A DNA stretch of 64,000 bases from Arthrobacter sp. MSA 4-2 (GCF_016405885.1 NZ_JAEKGC010000002.1:1-64000), one strand, 5' to 3'; positions 55,981 to 64,000 are shown, numbered from the stretch's first letter. Made by a program: numbers and translations. The notes: generated by a model not told the origin, from the sequence alone.

Positions 55981-56963
55981 TCCCCTGAAGTTTCCAGAGA
56001 GATGACGACACTGCCCTTTTTGTGCCCCGTTTCCACCTGGGCATGCGCGGAGGCGGCGTCGTTCAGGCCGTAGATCCGGTCAATGACCGGAACGAGGTGT
56101 CCGGAAGCCGCCAGATCGCCGATGAACGTGACGTCCCGAGCCATGGCCGGAGCCTTTCGAAGCCCTGTGAACGCGATACCCGCCCTGGTCCTGCCGACCA
56201 TGCGGGTCACCAGAGCCCACATCAGGATTGATAAGGAGGGAACTGTTGTCAGGTAGGTCCCGCCGGGCTTCAGGAGCCGCCGGCTTCGGGTGTAGGAGCT
56301 CTTGCCCACCGCGTCGAAGACGACGTCGTACGCCCGGGTGGTCTGTGTGAAATCCTCCACCGTGTAATCGATGACGTGGTCGGCGCCGAGGGACTTCACC
56401 AGTTCGAGGTTCGCGGTGCTGCAGACCGCGGTGACAGCTGCTCCAAAATGCTTGGCGAGCTGGACGGCCGCCGTACCCACCGCGCCAGAGGCACCGTTGA
56501 TCAGAATGGACTGTCCGGCCTTCAGCCCGGCGGCGTCCCGGAGGAAGGGCAGCGCGGTGAGGGCGCCGTCAAGGACTGCCACGGCGTCCGCAGGCACCAA
56601 GCCCTCGGGCATCGAGGCGATGACGCCGTCTTCGGACACGGTGACGTACTCGGCATGAGCCCCGAGACGCGGTCCCACCGATCCCATGACCCGGTCTCCG
56701 ATACTGAACTTGACCACCGCACTTCCGACGGCCCGTACTTCGCCGGCGAAGCCGGTCCCCAGGACCGGAAAACGCGGCCGCACCAGGCCGAAGTAGAGCC
56801 GGGCGAAGGGGTCCCGGCCGGCCCGGGCAGTGCATTCGGCGCCGGAAACGACGGTGGCAAAGGTGCGGATCAACACCTCGCCCTCTCTCGGAACGGGGGT
56901 GGGAATCTCTTCTACGCGGACGGTCTCTGGCGCGCCATAAGTGCGGCTGGTGATCGCCTTCAT
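55977..56963 (-). CDS. NAD(P)-dependent alcohol dehydrogenase/quinone oxidoreductase-like (module B)
   Basis: A 328-residue medium-chain reductase without zinc cysteines, so of the zinc-free quinone oxidoreductase branch. It starts MKAITSRTYGAPETVRVEEI, with PVLGTGFAGEVRAVG, the cofactor motif INGASGAVGTAAVQLAK, DHVIDYTVEDF and VVFDAVGKSS, ending in HAQVETGHKKGSVVISL. Start 56963 overlaps the stop of the DUF4386 gene (ATGA), so the two are coupled. A longer frame upstream exists only because of that overlap. Confidence 0.9.
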   Translation of the reverse strand: MKAITSRTYGAPETVRVEEIPTPVPREGEVLIRTFATVVSGAECTARAGRDPFARLYFGLVRPRFPVLGTGFAGEVRAVGSAVVKFSIGDRVMGSVGPRLGAHAEYVTVSEDGVIASMPEGLVPADAVAVLDGALTALPFLRDAAGLKAGQSILINGASGAVGTAAVQLAKHFGAAVTAVCSTANLELVKSLGADHVIDYTVEDFTQTTRAYDVVFDAVGKSSYTRSRRLLKPGGTYLTTVPSLSILMWALVTRMVGRTRAGIAFTGLRKAPAMARDVTFIGDLAASGHLVPVIDRIYGLNDAASAHAQVETGHKKGSVVISLETSGE

Positions 56964-57733
56964 GCGGAGACGGGAGCAAACTGAGCGGCTGCTGGATGGG
57001 CAGGGCGTGGAGTACGCACCCCAACGGTGAGCAGGTACAGGACCATCCAAATCTCCCCGATGGCGGGCACGATGCCGAGATACACATGGACCTGCCCGGC
57101 GAGGTCCGGGAAACCGAACGCGGCGATGACGTCGGTCAGGTAACTGACCGTGGCCAGGATCAGGACGATGCCGAGCGCTTTGGGGAACAGTCTGGACTTC
57201 ACGGCGAGGTACCCGAGGGGTGCCAGCCACAGGCCGAAGAAGACCTGTGCGGCGAGGACGGCGTAGTGCTGGATCTCCAGCAGGAGAAACACGAGCACAT
57301 CGGAGCCCAGCGGCCCGAGCGCCGCTGCGTAGGAACCGTCCGTAGCCACCTGAAGCGATACAAAGGTGAAAACCGCACTGACCGAGATGATGCCGGCGGC
57401 GACGATCACGGCCACCACCATCAGCCGGCCAGCATGCTTCCCTGCGTGCTTGAGCAAAAGGTAGAGCGTCACGGCGGTAAGAAGGAAGAAGACCGCATCC
57501 GCGAGGTGGGCAACGACGCCCAGCCGTATGAGCCCTGGGTTGGCCACTACGTTCCCGGCGGTGGCCGCCGCGTCACCTGCTACATGCAACGAGGGATCCA
57601 CGAAGCCCTCGGAGAAGCCCCCCGTGATTCCCACCGCCAGGTAGAACACCCCCGCGATCCGCGCCAGGCGTTTAAGGGAGGCCGGCGGCAGCCCTCCCGG
57701 AGCCTCGGAGAATATGCCGTTCGGAGACGTCAT
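56960..57733 (-). CDS. DUF4386 family membrane protein (module B)
   Basis: A 257-residue protein with six or more membrane segments. The start of the domain is typical DUF4386: RLARIAGVFYLAVGITGGFSE, DPSLHVAGDAAATAGNVVAN, LADAVFFLLTAVTLYLLLK, and later QHYAVLAAQVFFGLWLAPLGYLAVKSRLFPKALG. The family has no assigned function. GGAAGGGATC precedes ATG 57733. It is divergent from the TetR gene at 57865 and coupled to the reductase gene. Confidence 0.88.
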   Translation of the reverse strand: MTSPNGIFSEAPGGLPPASLKRLARIAGVFYLAVGITGGFSEGFVDPSLHVAGDAAATAGNVVANPGLIRLGVVAHLADAVFFLLTAVTLYLLLKHAGKHAGRLMVVAVIVAAGIISVSAVFTFVSLQVATDGSYAAALGPLGSDVLVFLLLEIQHYAVLAAQVFFGLWLAPLGYLAVKSRLFPKALGIVLILATVSYLTDVIAAFGFPDLAGQVHVYLGIVPAIGEIWMVLYLLTVGVRTPRPAHPAAAQFAPVSA

Positions 57734-57778
57734 GGCTGATCCCTTCCGTGTGAGAACGCGGGCAGATCCACGTCGTGC

Positions 57779-57810
57779 GTACAGCGTACATCTGGTAACG
57801 TACTAAGTAC
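57779..57810. promoter_or_regulatory. Twin palindromic operators (module B)
   Basis: CGTAC-AGC-GTACA (57778-57790) and CGTAC-TAA-GTACA (57799-57811) lie between the divergent DUF4386 and TetR genes, 21 bp apart centre to centre. They share the YGTAC-N3-GTACA form with the two sites of module A. Likely bound by the adjacent TetR protein. Confidence 0.65.
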
Positions 57811-57864
57811 ACAGTTAGGGCAAAGCAGTTGGGGAACCGGCTGCTGACCAAGAAAGGAGCGTCG

Positions 57865-58539
57865 ATGCCGGTGGCGACGAGTAACACAGAGAGCGCCCGA
57901 ACCCCCTTGACCAGGGAACGGGTCGTGCAGGCCGCCGTTCAGCATGCCGACGGTGCGGGGCTGGAGGGGCTGACGATGCGCCATGTCGCGAAGGCACTGA
58001 ATGTTGCGCCGATGGCTCTCTACCGCCACGTGGCAAACAGGGAGGACCTCATCGATGCGATGATCGACGTCGTTTTCGGCGAGATCGCACTCCCCCTCGG
58101 TGGTGCCGGCTGGAAACCAGCAATGCGAGAACGGGCCCTCTTACTTCGTGATGCTCTTGCACGCCACCGGTGGGCAATCGGGTTGATGGAGTCCCGCCTG
58201 CGGCCCGGGCCGGCGAACCTGCGGCACCACGACGCAGTGATCGGCAAACTCCGCTCGGCCGGCTTCGACATCGCCATGGTGGCACACGCCTACTCGTTGC
58301 TGGATGGCTACATCTACGGCTTCGCCCTCACCCGGATGAATATGCCGTTCGATACCGACGCTGACATGGATGCCATGGCGCAGCACATGTTCGAGCCCTT
58401 CCCCGCCAATGAGTATCCGAACCTTGCGGAATTCGTGAACACTCACGTTTTGAAGCCCGGCTACGACTACACCGAGGAATTCGAGTACGGCCTCGAGGTG
58501 ATTCTGGACGGACTGGAAGCGGCGCTGGGCACAGACTGA
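57865..58539 (+). CDS. TetR family regulator with TetR_C-type domain (module B)
   Basis: A 224-residue regulator. HTH at about 17-55: ERVVQAAVQHADGAGLEGLTM, RHVAKALNVAPMALYRHV with the recognition helix, then NREDLIDAMIDVVFGEI, the start of a TetR_C domain that runs through RWAIGLMESRLRPGP and LDGYIYGFALTRMNMPFDTD to a C-terminal FEYGLEVILDGLEAAL. The N-terminal frame is open to 57829 but ATG 57865 has AAAGGAG 5-6 nt before. Divergent from DUF4386. Confidence 0.92.
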   Translation: MPVATSNTESARTPLTRERVVQAAVQHADGAGLEGLTMRHVAKALNVAPMALYRHVANREDLIDAMIDVVFGEIALPLGGAGWKPAMRERALLLRDALARHRWAIGLMESRLRPGPANLRHHDAVIGKLRSAGFDIAMVAHAYSLLDGYIYGFALTRMNMPFDTDADMDAMAQHMFEPFPANEYPNLAEFVNTHVLKPGYDYTEEFEYGLEVILDGLEAALGTD

Positions 58540-58602
58540 TCCGGCCCCCGGAGCCATTCTGACTTCCCCGGGTCGCTTGCGTTCGTCTGCGACGATGTCT
58601 CT

Positions 58603-59214
58603 ATGCGTCTGCACGACTTCACCGCTCCAAGCACCCAGGCAGCCCGGGCCGCTTTCGAACTGGCAGCTTCGTATCATTCTCCCGCGCTGCTCAACCACGT
58701 GATCCGATCCTGGCTGTGGGCAGAGGCATTCGCCCTGCTCGAGGAACGGCAGAACGTAGATCATGAGCTGCTGTACACCTCCGCAATGCTGCACGACATC
58801 GGGATCGTCCCTGCTTTTGACAACGTTGCGCTCTCCTACGAGGAAGCCGGCGGGCACGTGGCGGTCGCGCTCACCGCTGGCGCCGGCTGGCCGCCCGACC
58901 GACGACAGCGCGCACTCGAGGTGATCGTGCGGCACAACTGGCCGTCGGTGGATCCCGCAATGGATGTGGAGGGGTACCTGCTGGAGGTCGCAACGGGCCT
59001 GGACATCAGTGGCTCCCGAGCGGACGTCCTTCCACACGGCTTCGTGCGAGAGGTTCTCTCCGCCTATCCCCGCCTCACGCTCGCCGATGAATTCACCGCG
59101 CGCGTGACGGACCAGGCCTCGCGAAAGCCCGACACAGCGGCTCACCGGCTCGTCCACGACGGCGTCGCCGCAAAGCTGACGAATCATCCGCTGGAGCAAG
59201 ACCCAAGCGCGTAG
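58603..59214 (+). CDS. HD domain-containing protein
   Basis: A 203-residue metal-dependent phosphohydrolase-like protein. The HD metal site is seen as LLNHVIRSWLWAEAFALLEE, then AMLHDIGIVP (His-Asp), SYEEAGGHVAV and VIVRHNWPSVDP. This is the short branch close to cyanamide hydratase-like HD proteins, in which a nitrile-like compound or a nucleotide may be the substrate. No Shine-Dalgarno sequence is visible before ATG 58603. Confidence 0.85.
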   Translation: MRLHDFTAPSTQAARAAFELAASYHSPALLNHVIRSWLWAEAFALLEERQNVDHELLYTSAMLHDIGIVPAFDNVALSYEEAGGHVAVALTAGAGWPPDRRQRALEVIVRHNWPSVDPAMDVEGYLLEVATGLDISGSRADVLPHGFVREVLSAYPRLTLADEFTARVTDQASRKPDTAAHRLVHDGVAAKLTNHPLEQDPSA

Positions 59215-59275
59215 GCGAATGCGCCGGCAGGCCGTGTGCACCCGGACAAGCGGAAGTGATGTCTTACAGTGAGGC

Positions 59276-59710
59276 ATGCACCTGACACGGAACCACCATC
59301 AATCGCCCGCTCGGCAATGGGCGTCCGTCGTCCTGATCGCACTCCTGTCCGCGGGACTCTGGGTTGGCTGGTTTGCATGGGATACCGAGTACCAGTACGA
59401 CGCGTCCACCGGCGAAATGGCCGGACCATACGAAGTCTGGCAGGGAGTGGGAGCGTTCTTGTGCGGCATTGTGGTGGCAGGGCTTGCCTACCGGCTTCTG
59501 CCCTTTGGCGTCGCTCTAGTGGTCCTCCCGGTTTCCTTCACCCTCGCGTGGATCGGCACGGCGGCCGTCAGCGATGTGACTGGCCTGTGGATGGTAGGGG
59601 CGATACTGGTCGCTTTTGGCACCACCCTGGGCGCGGTTGTGCTGCTCGGCATCGCGGCCGCCGTCGTAACGGTCCACCGGGGACAATCGCCGACGAGCTC
59701 TGCTGCCTGA
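59276..59710 (+). CDS. Four-helix membrane protein of unknown function
   Basis: A 144-residue protein with four hydrophobic segments (WASVVLIALLSAGLWVGWFA, VGAFLCGIVVAGLAYRLLP, ALVVLPVSFTLAWIGTAAV and GLWMVGAILVAFGTTLGAVVL). A WFAWDTEYQYD exposed loop lies after the first helix. The family is not recognised. TACAGT at 59265-59270 lies 5 nt before the ATG, so it may be leaderless. Its last 195 bp are overlapped by the antisense hydrolase frame. Confidence 0.68.
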   Translation: MHLTRNHHQSPARQWASVVLIALLSAGLWVGWFAWDTEYQYDASTGEMAGPYEVWQGVGAFLCGIVVAGLAYRLLPFGVALVVLPVSFTLAWIGTAAVSDVTGLWMVGAILVAFGTTLGAVVLLGIAAAVVTVHRGQSPTSSAA

Positions 59711-60682
59711 AGTCCGCTCTTCAGGATCACGGACCTGCTGCGCCCTCATCACACTGAAGGGGCCGCTGCGCGGGCGGGCGTAGTTTCCTGCCAGGTCAGG
59801 GTCTGCGAGCTCCGTTGGGAGCGGTTGTGACGTGATGTGTGCCAGTACGGTCTGGGCGAAAAGGTCCGGGTTTTGGCCGTTCCACGCGTGTCCGACCGCG
59901 GGTGCGATTCGTGCTTGCGCATGCGGGAAAGCGGCGGCAATTTTCGTGAGTGACTCAAGGATGAGAGGGTGCTCGTTCGCCCCGGCGGTGGCGAGGACCC
60001 GTGTGGGACAGGTGGCTGCGGTGGCCGGAAGCCGATAGTTCATGAGTTCCTCGCCGATCGCGGTGAACGTGCCCTTGGCCATGGACCGGGCGGCGGCGAC
60101 GTAGCCCTGGTAGTCCTCTGGTGGGATAGCCAGCGACCGCGCATTGGCACGCAGCATCACCCCGCTGCGTACAAAGGAGGCCATCAGGTGACCGGTGGCC
60201 CGCATCAGCCTGGGGCGTGGAAAAGGGAGTACGTTGACGCCACTGACCAAGGCACTCTCCACCTTTTCCGGGTGCGCGGCTGTGATCTCGAGGGCGAGGT
60301 AACCGCCCAACGACAGCCCCACCACGTGTGCGATACCGTCAACCGTCGTCTCGTCAATGATCTGGGTTAGGGCGAGGACCGTATCGTCGATCGATACCCA
60401 CGGTCGAGAGGCGTTGTGGCCATGACCGGGTAAGTCGACCATGACCAGGCGGACAGCGCCCTCTAGCCGATCGACTAAGCCCCGCCACATCCAGCTTGTC
60501 GTACCGACTCCGTGCAGGATGATGCACGTCGGCGCACCGTCGGGGCCGGTGACCGTAGCGGCCAGGGCTGTCGGTGACGAGCGCACGGGCTGCGCCAGCG
60601 GGGTGCCTCGGTTCGGCCGGAGCAGCGGGAGGCCAAAGATTCGGGCCGCGGAGCCGCGTCCGTGTCTTTCAGGCAGGACCAT
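59516..60682 (-). CDS. Alpha/beta hydrolase with extended C-terminus
   Basis: A 388-residue protein whose residues about 40-300 form an alpha/beta hydrolase: CIILHGVGTTSWMWRGL (oxyanion), VMVDLPGHGHN, the nucleophile elbow VVGLSLGGYLAL, and a late VGHAWNGQNPDLF with the histidine. About 80 C-terminal residues (from VMRAQQVRDPEERTSG on) are basic and disordered-looking, and lie antisense to the membrane gene. In the +1 frame two TGA stops appear right there, so the natural stop may have been lost by an indel. ATG 60682 or GTG 60685 starts it, with GGAG upstream. Confidence 0.83.
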   Translation of the reverse strand: MVLPERHGRGSAARIFGLPLLRPNRGTPLAQPVRSSPTALAATVTGPDGAPTCIILHGVGTTSWMWRGLVDRLEGAVRLVMVDLPGHGHNASRPWVSIDDTVLALTQIIDETTVDGIAHVVGLSLGGYLALEITAAHPEKVESALVSGVNVLPFPRPRLMRATGHLMASFVRSGVMLRANARSLAIPPEDYQGYVAAARSMAKGTFTAIGEELMNYRLPATAATCPTRVLATAGANEHPLILESLTKIAAAFPHAQARIAPAVGHAWNGQNPDLFAQTVLAHITSQPLPTELADPDLAGNYARPRSGPFSVMRAQQVRDPEERTSGSRARRRLSPVDRYDGGRDAEQHNRAQGGAKSDQYRPYHPQASHIADGRRADPREGEGNREDH

Positions 60683-60825
60683 CACTCTCCGGACCCTGTC
60701 CGCGTCTCAAGTGGCAGCAGTCGATGCAATGCGTCCATGACCCCTGCCGTAGTTGCAAGTGGCTCTGCAGCGCCGATCACGAGACGGAGCCGCAGGTGCC
60801 CTTCTTGAAGGATCAAAGTGGTCAT
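60682..60825 (-). CDS. 47-residue small ORF coupled to the hydrolase gene
   Basis: ATG 60825 opens a 47-codon frame: MTTLILQEGHLRLRLVIGA, then AEPLATTAGVMDALHRLL, then PLETRTGSGE. Its TGA overlaps the hydrolase ATG (TGATG), the usual sign of translational coupling. TTGACA-N16-TAACGT (minus strand, about 60863-60834) lies just upstream of the ATG. The peptide resembles nothing I know; it may be a partner of the hydrolase or a leader. Confidence 0.5.
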   Translation of the reverse strand: MTTLILQEGHLRLRLVIGAAEPLATTAGVMDALHRLLPLETRTGSGE

Positions 60826-60833
60826 GTGTCAAC

Positions 60834-60876
60834 GTTATCGCCCGTGCGAACATTGTCAACGCTGATAATGCTTATC
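60834..60876 (-). promoter_or_regulatory. Promoter and palindrome before the small ORF and hydrolase
   Basis: On the minus strand TTGACA is followed after 16 bp by TAACGT, and (A/G)CGTTGACA occurs twice, once at the -35 and once after the -10. Further upstream GATAA-TGC-TTATC (60864-60876) is a perfect palindrome. The arrangement suggests a regulated promoter; no HTH gene is adjacent. Confidence 0.5.
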
Positions 60877-60935
60877 CATGAGATCCGCCAGAGGCTCTCC
60901 CACATTCGTGACTGGCCTTCTCCCCGGCCCCAGAA

Positions 60936-61532
60936 CTAGCGAGCACCTGCATTCCCCTGCACACGGCACGACTTGAAGAACTCCCGCAGATTCGCCGTGT
61001 CGCCGCGGCGGGCCGTCTTTACCAGCGATGCCTCAAACACTTCCGGGTTCTGATGCACGGTCTCAATTATCGGCAGGGACGTGTACTTCTCGATCTCAGC
61101 CATGGCAGCATCCTCGCGCACCGAATCACCGGAATCGGCGGCGCCAATGTATTCCGCCATCCAGGCACAGAGCCAGTAATCGGCGACAGCGACCTCCTCA
61201 ACCCCCTCCTCGATCACAACGTCCTGATCTTTAGAGACGGCGCCAACTGACTCGGTCGACCACGAGAAACCGTCCGGCAGCTCTTCGGGAAATTCCTCAA
61301 TCGCCCTGAGTCTGTTCGCGGCCATATCCTCCTGACCGATGAACCGGGATGGCTCCCCCGCCATCGTCCTTCCGGTCAGATCGCCCTCAGACCGCGCAGA
61401 CTCCGGTGACGGCTGCACGGGCGCGCTGGACCCGGGAGATGCCGACCGTGCGGGCGGGTCGGCAGCAACTCCACATCCCGCGAGGAACGTGGTGGCAGCA
61501 ACGGCACAGCACAACAGAATTCGCGATCGCAT
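60936..61532 (-). CDS. Lipoprotein of unknown function
   Basis: A 198-residue exported lipoprotein: signal MRSRILLCCAVAATTFLAGCG with lipobox L-A-G-C (Cys at about 20), a Ser/Pro-rich linker, then an acidic domain (ENMAANRLRAIEEFPEELP-like region, reading MAANRLRAIEEFPEELPDG; then DYWLCAWMAEYIGAADSG; then FFKSCRVQG) with two cysteines. The family is unrecognised. GGGGAAG lies upstream of ATG 61532; the longer upstream frame is not credible. Divergent from the next lipoprotein gene. Confidence 0.72.
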   Translation of the reverse strand: MRSRILLCCAVAATTFLAGCGVAADPPARSASPGSSAPVQPSPESARSEGDLTGRTMAGEPSRFIGQEDMAANRLRAIEEFPEELPDGFSWSTESVGAVSKDQDVVIEEGVEEVAVADYWLCAWMAEYIGAADSGDSVREDAAMAEIEKYTSLPIIETVHQNPEVFEASLVKTARRGDTANLREFFKSCRVQGNAGAR

Positions 61533-61680
61533 GGTCTTCCCCGGTTCCCCACCCCCCATGGGCAGTTCAAGAACCATAACCCAGCTGGAGCGTCCGCCGG
61601 GCCGGCAGGAAGCGCAACGGTACGGAAACGAATGTCGGTTATCGGGGAAACCACACGCAGTCGGCACCACAATAGGGGTC

Positions 61681-62172
61681 ATGAAGATTCCGTTCAGGTG
61701 GTCCAGCAGCAGGACCGAAGGGCGGTTTGCCCTTGCCGCCGTGGTCGGGGCTGCGTTAATCACCGTCGCCAGCGGATGCTCCTCTTACATGTTCGCCGAA
61801 CCGCCCTGCTTCCCGCCCGACTACTCTGTCACTCCAACCGACGCGACGCCGGGAGAGATGGTAACCGTTGCAGCACCAGAGGCCGACTGCAATCCGCGGT
61901 ACGGAGAAAACGCGCAGATTCAGGTAGTTGTCACCGATGAACGAGGCGTCGAGGTCATCAACGTGACAGCTCCAATGACCGATGCCGGCGCGTTCACGTA
62001 CACCTTCCGTGTCCCGGCCCAGATGGCGGTCGGAGAAGCGGCCGTCACCGCGACCCCGCACAATGTCGACTGGTGCGACGACACCGGCAGGAACAACCGG
62101 GCACGAGGCACTGTGGGCCTGGAGCGGGCATCCTGTGTGGAGCCGCGCAAGCCGCTCACCATCACGCTCTAG
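61681..62172 (+). CDS. Lipoprotein of unknown function
   Basis: A 163-residue exported protein. The signal peptide KIPFRWSSSRTEGRFALAAV ... LITVASGCSS has an S-G-C lipobox (Cys at about 33). The mature part has a beta-sandwich look (YSVTPTDATPGEMVTVAAPE, IQVVVTDERGVEVINVTAPM, GAFTYTFRVPAQMAVGEAAV), a Big/Ig-like fold, and three further cysteines. Family not recognised. AGGGG precedes ATG 61681; the frame opens upstream at 61339 antisense to the other lipoprotein and is not used. Confidence 0.75.
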   Translation: MKIPFRWSSSRTEGRFALAAVVGAALITVASGCSSYMFAEPPCFPPDYSVTPTDATPGEMVTVAAPEADCNPRYGENAQIQVVVTDERGVEVINVTAPMTDAGAFTYTFRVPAQMAVGEAAVTATPHNVDWCDDTGRNNRARGTVGLERASCVEPRKPLTITL

Positions 62173-62234
62173 CCCGCTCTCGGGCTTGCACCCGACATCA
62201 AGGGCACACCCGCCGCTACCACCCCCGCGGTCGC

Positions 62235-63770
62235 TCAGGACAGCTCGTCGCGGACAAACTCTTCATTTTCTGGCCCGGCGATGCGTGAGAAGAGATAGCC
62301 GGCAAGAAGGACCACGAAGGGTAGTGCGATCAGGACCCAGCCCAGCGGGCTTAGTCCCCACGGCTGCACCGAGGGATCCACGCCCTCCGCGGTTGTGCCG
62401 GCCAACAGGCCAAAGCGCGACATGAGGAGATATTCACCCACCAGGAGCCCGACAAATGCCACGACCGGCGCGATTACTGTAGTGAAAATGCCTTCCTCGC
62501 CCTTATTTTTGCGGAAGTAGGCGATAACGGCGAGACAGACCAGCGCCTCGATGAGCACGATCGCCACCACTGCCAGGCCGCTGAACCAGTAGAACATGTT
62601 CAGGATCGGCTCAAGCTGGAAAAGCGTGAAGAGCAGGATAACCGCGCCCGTGACGGCGGATGTCGCAAGTGAAGCACTCTGGGGAGCGCCCTTGGCATTG
62701 ACCCTTGCCAACCCTCCGGGAAGCACCCCGCCACGTCCTAGAGCAAAGACGTAGCGGCTGGCTGCATTTTGGAATGCCAGGAGTCCGGCGAACAGGCTCG
62801 AGAGCACAAGAATGCTCATGAGCGTGGCCATCCATCCGCCAACGTATTCGGAGGCCAGGGTGAACAGGACCGCGGCGGGATCGGCAAGCGGAACTTCGTC
62901 CACCGTCGAGTAAGTCACCGTGGCTTCGACTGCCTTGGACGCTCCCATGCCCGTCACCAGCGCGAAAGCAGTGACAGCAAACAAAGCCGTTATCAGCACA
63001 ACCGCCAGGTAGGTGGCCCGCGGGACGATTCGCTTCGGATCTTTCGATTCCTCGCCATAGATGGCCGTGGCTTCGAATCCGATAAAGGAGGCAAACGCGA
63101 AGGCAAATGCGATTCCGGCCGAACCGGCCAGTCCGCCTGCCAGGATGGCCTGCGGCGAGAAGGAAGCCGCGAAGTCGTAACCCTCGGGACCGCCGTCGAT
63201 AAGAATTGCGGCGGCGGTGATCGCGAGCGAGAGAACCTCCAGCAGCATCAACGCTCCAAGCACTTTCGCTCCGACATCGACGCTTGCCAGCGACAGGACG
63301 GTTATGACCGCCCATGCGATCAGTGTCCAAAACCACCACGGCAGGTCAAGTCCAAGGGCACCGATTTGCCCCGCCATCAAGCCGCCAAAGAAGCCGAAGA
63401 TTGCGAGCTGAATGGCGACATAGGCGATCAACGACACGAACGCGGAGCCGAGACCGAGGTGAGTTCCCATGCCTCGGCCGATGTAGGCGAAGAAGGCACC
63501 GGCATTGGTAACGCGCTGACTCATCGCGGAGTAGCCGACGCTGAACAGTAGAAGTGTCAGCCCGACGACCAGGTAGGCGCCTGGGGCGGCCGCGCCGTTT
63601 CCCAGTACGATGGCGATCGGCACGGCTCCGGTCATTCCGACGAGAGGCGCCGCAGCGGCTACGACGAAGAAGACAACGCCGATGACGCCAAGCCGCCCCC
63701 GTCGCAGCGTCGTCCTTGATTCATTGGTAGAGCTCGATCCACCGGAGGCGATCGTTTCGGTTCGGTCCAT
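62235..63770 (-). CDS. APC family permease
   Basis: A 511-residue transporter with twelve or more hydrophobic segments. Typical of the amino-acid/polyamine/organocation family: RLGVIGVVFFVVAAAAPL near the start, FFAYIGRGMGTHLG, FASFIGFEATAIYGEESKDP in the loop after helix 5-6, and SRYVFALGRGGVLPGGLARV. The substrate is unknown (amino acid or amine). ATG 63770 has GAGGAGAC upstream; the longer frame is less likely. The last 230 bp of the window carry no gene I can support. Confidence 0.92.
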   Translation of the reverse strand: MDRTETIASGGSSSTNESRTTLRRGRLGVIGVVFFVVAAAAPLVGMTGAVPIAIVLGNGAAAPGAYLVVGLTLLLFSVGYSAMSQRVTNAGAFFAYIGRGMGTHLGLGSAFVSLIAYVAIQLAIFGFFGGLMAGQIGALGLDLPWWFWTLIAWAVITVLSLASVDVGAKVLGALMLLEVLSLAITAAAILIDGGPEGYDFAASFSPQAILAGGLAGSAGIAFAFAFASFIGFEATAIYGEESKDPKRIVPRATYLAVVLITALFAVTAFALVTGMGASKAVEATVTYSTVDEVPLADPAAVLFTLASEYVGGWMATLMSILVLSSLFAGLLAFQNAASRYVFALGRGGVLPGGLARVNAKGAPQSASLATSAVTGAVILLFTLFQLEPILNMFYWFSGLAVVAIVLIEALVCLAVIAYFRKNKGEEGIFTTVIAPVVAFVGLLVGEYLLMSRFGLLAGTTAEGVDPSVQPWGLSPLGWVLIALPFVVLLAGYLFSRIAGPENEEFVRDELS

Positions 63771-64000
63771 GAACTGTCTCCTCGATGAGCCTTCCCGACG
63801 ACGTTGTGAAAGGCGCAACAATCCTCGGATAGTTGGTGTGCTGATGGATATCGGCCAATGAAGTGCCTAGTGGGAGCATGAAGGACGGACTTCGGTCGCC
63901 GTCACCTCAACTAGCCCGCGCTCCGCCCATGGAGAGCCCGGGACGGACACAACGCACCGAGATGGTGTGCTGCGGATCCGCCCCGCGTCGCTTCCTGCTT
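63771..64000. other. Right edge, no supported gene
   Basis: Upstream region of the permease. A short minus-strand frame entering from the right edge is too brief to judge. No repeat or RNA was seen. Confidence 0.4.

Overview
The window is about 64 kb of GC-rich DNA from an actinobacterium, most likely Arthrobacter or another member of the Micrococcaceae. The evidence is a complete Pup-proteasome locus, a mycothiol gene (mshC), RbpA, a single-gene PafBC fusion, actinobacterial TatA/TatC order, many GTG/TTG starts, and many starts placed 5-8 nt after a TANNNT box, which suggests leaderless mRNAs. No phage, insertion sequence, CRISPR array or rRNA operon was seen.

Region 1 (1-8.0 kb): the tail of a DUF222/HNH-type endonuclease, a 21-bp repeat array, tRNA-Leu(GAG), an M20 peptidase, an acyl-CoA dehydrogenase-like protein, small conserved proteins, an aldo/keto reductase, uppP, mshC and a PAC2-family protein.

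Region 2 (8.1-26.1 kb) is the conserved core. It holds a HAD phosphatase, a site-2 protease, trmI, arc (mpa), dop, pup, prcB, prcA, pafA, two FKBP prolyl isomerases, pafBC, tatA, tatC and a Ski2-like helicase. ARC, Dop, Pup, PrcB, PrcA and PafA form the full pupylation-degradation system: Dop deamidates Pup-Gln, PafA ligates Pup to lysines, ARC unfolds the target and the 20S core degrades it. PafBC is the DNA-damage transcription activator encoded beside it.

Region 3 (26.1-42.9 kb): an amidohydrolase, polyprenol-phosphate mannose synthase, rbpA behind a SigR/SigH-like promoter, an SPFH/NfeD pair, a YczE-like membrane protein, an RlmA-like methyltransferase, an S9 peptidase, a peptide deformylase overlapping a thymidylate-kinase-like gene, a dienelactone-hydrolase-like protein, an amino-acid permease, a small membrane protein, a zinc alcohol dehydrogenase and a short UvrA-like ABC protein.

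Region 4 (43-64 kb) is accessory. It contains an HTH regulator with palindromic sites next to an alpha/beta hydrolase, a ferredoxin reductase/desaturase operon, a large FAD/Fe-S oxidoreductase, small membrane proteins, and two TetR/DUF4386 modules facing outward from related twin palindromes (YGTAC-N3-GTACA). Two decayed genes lie between the modules. Further on are an HD-domain protein, a hydrolase whose tail runs antisense through a membrane-protein gene, two lipoproteins and an APC permease. The twin TetR/DUF4386 modules are the best candidate for an undescribed system; their function cannot be read from sequence.
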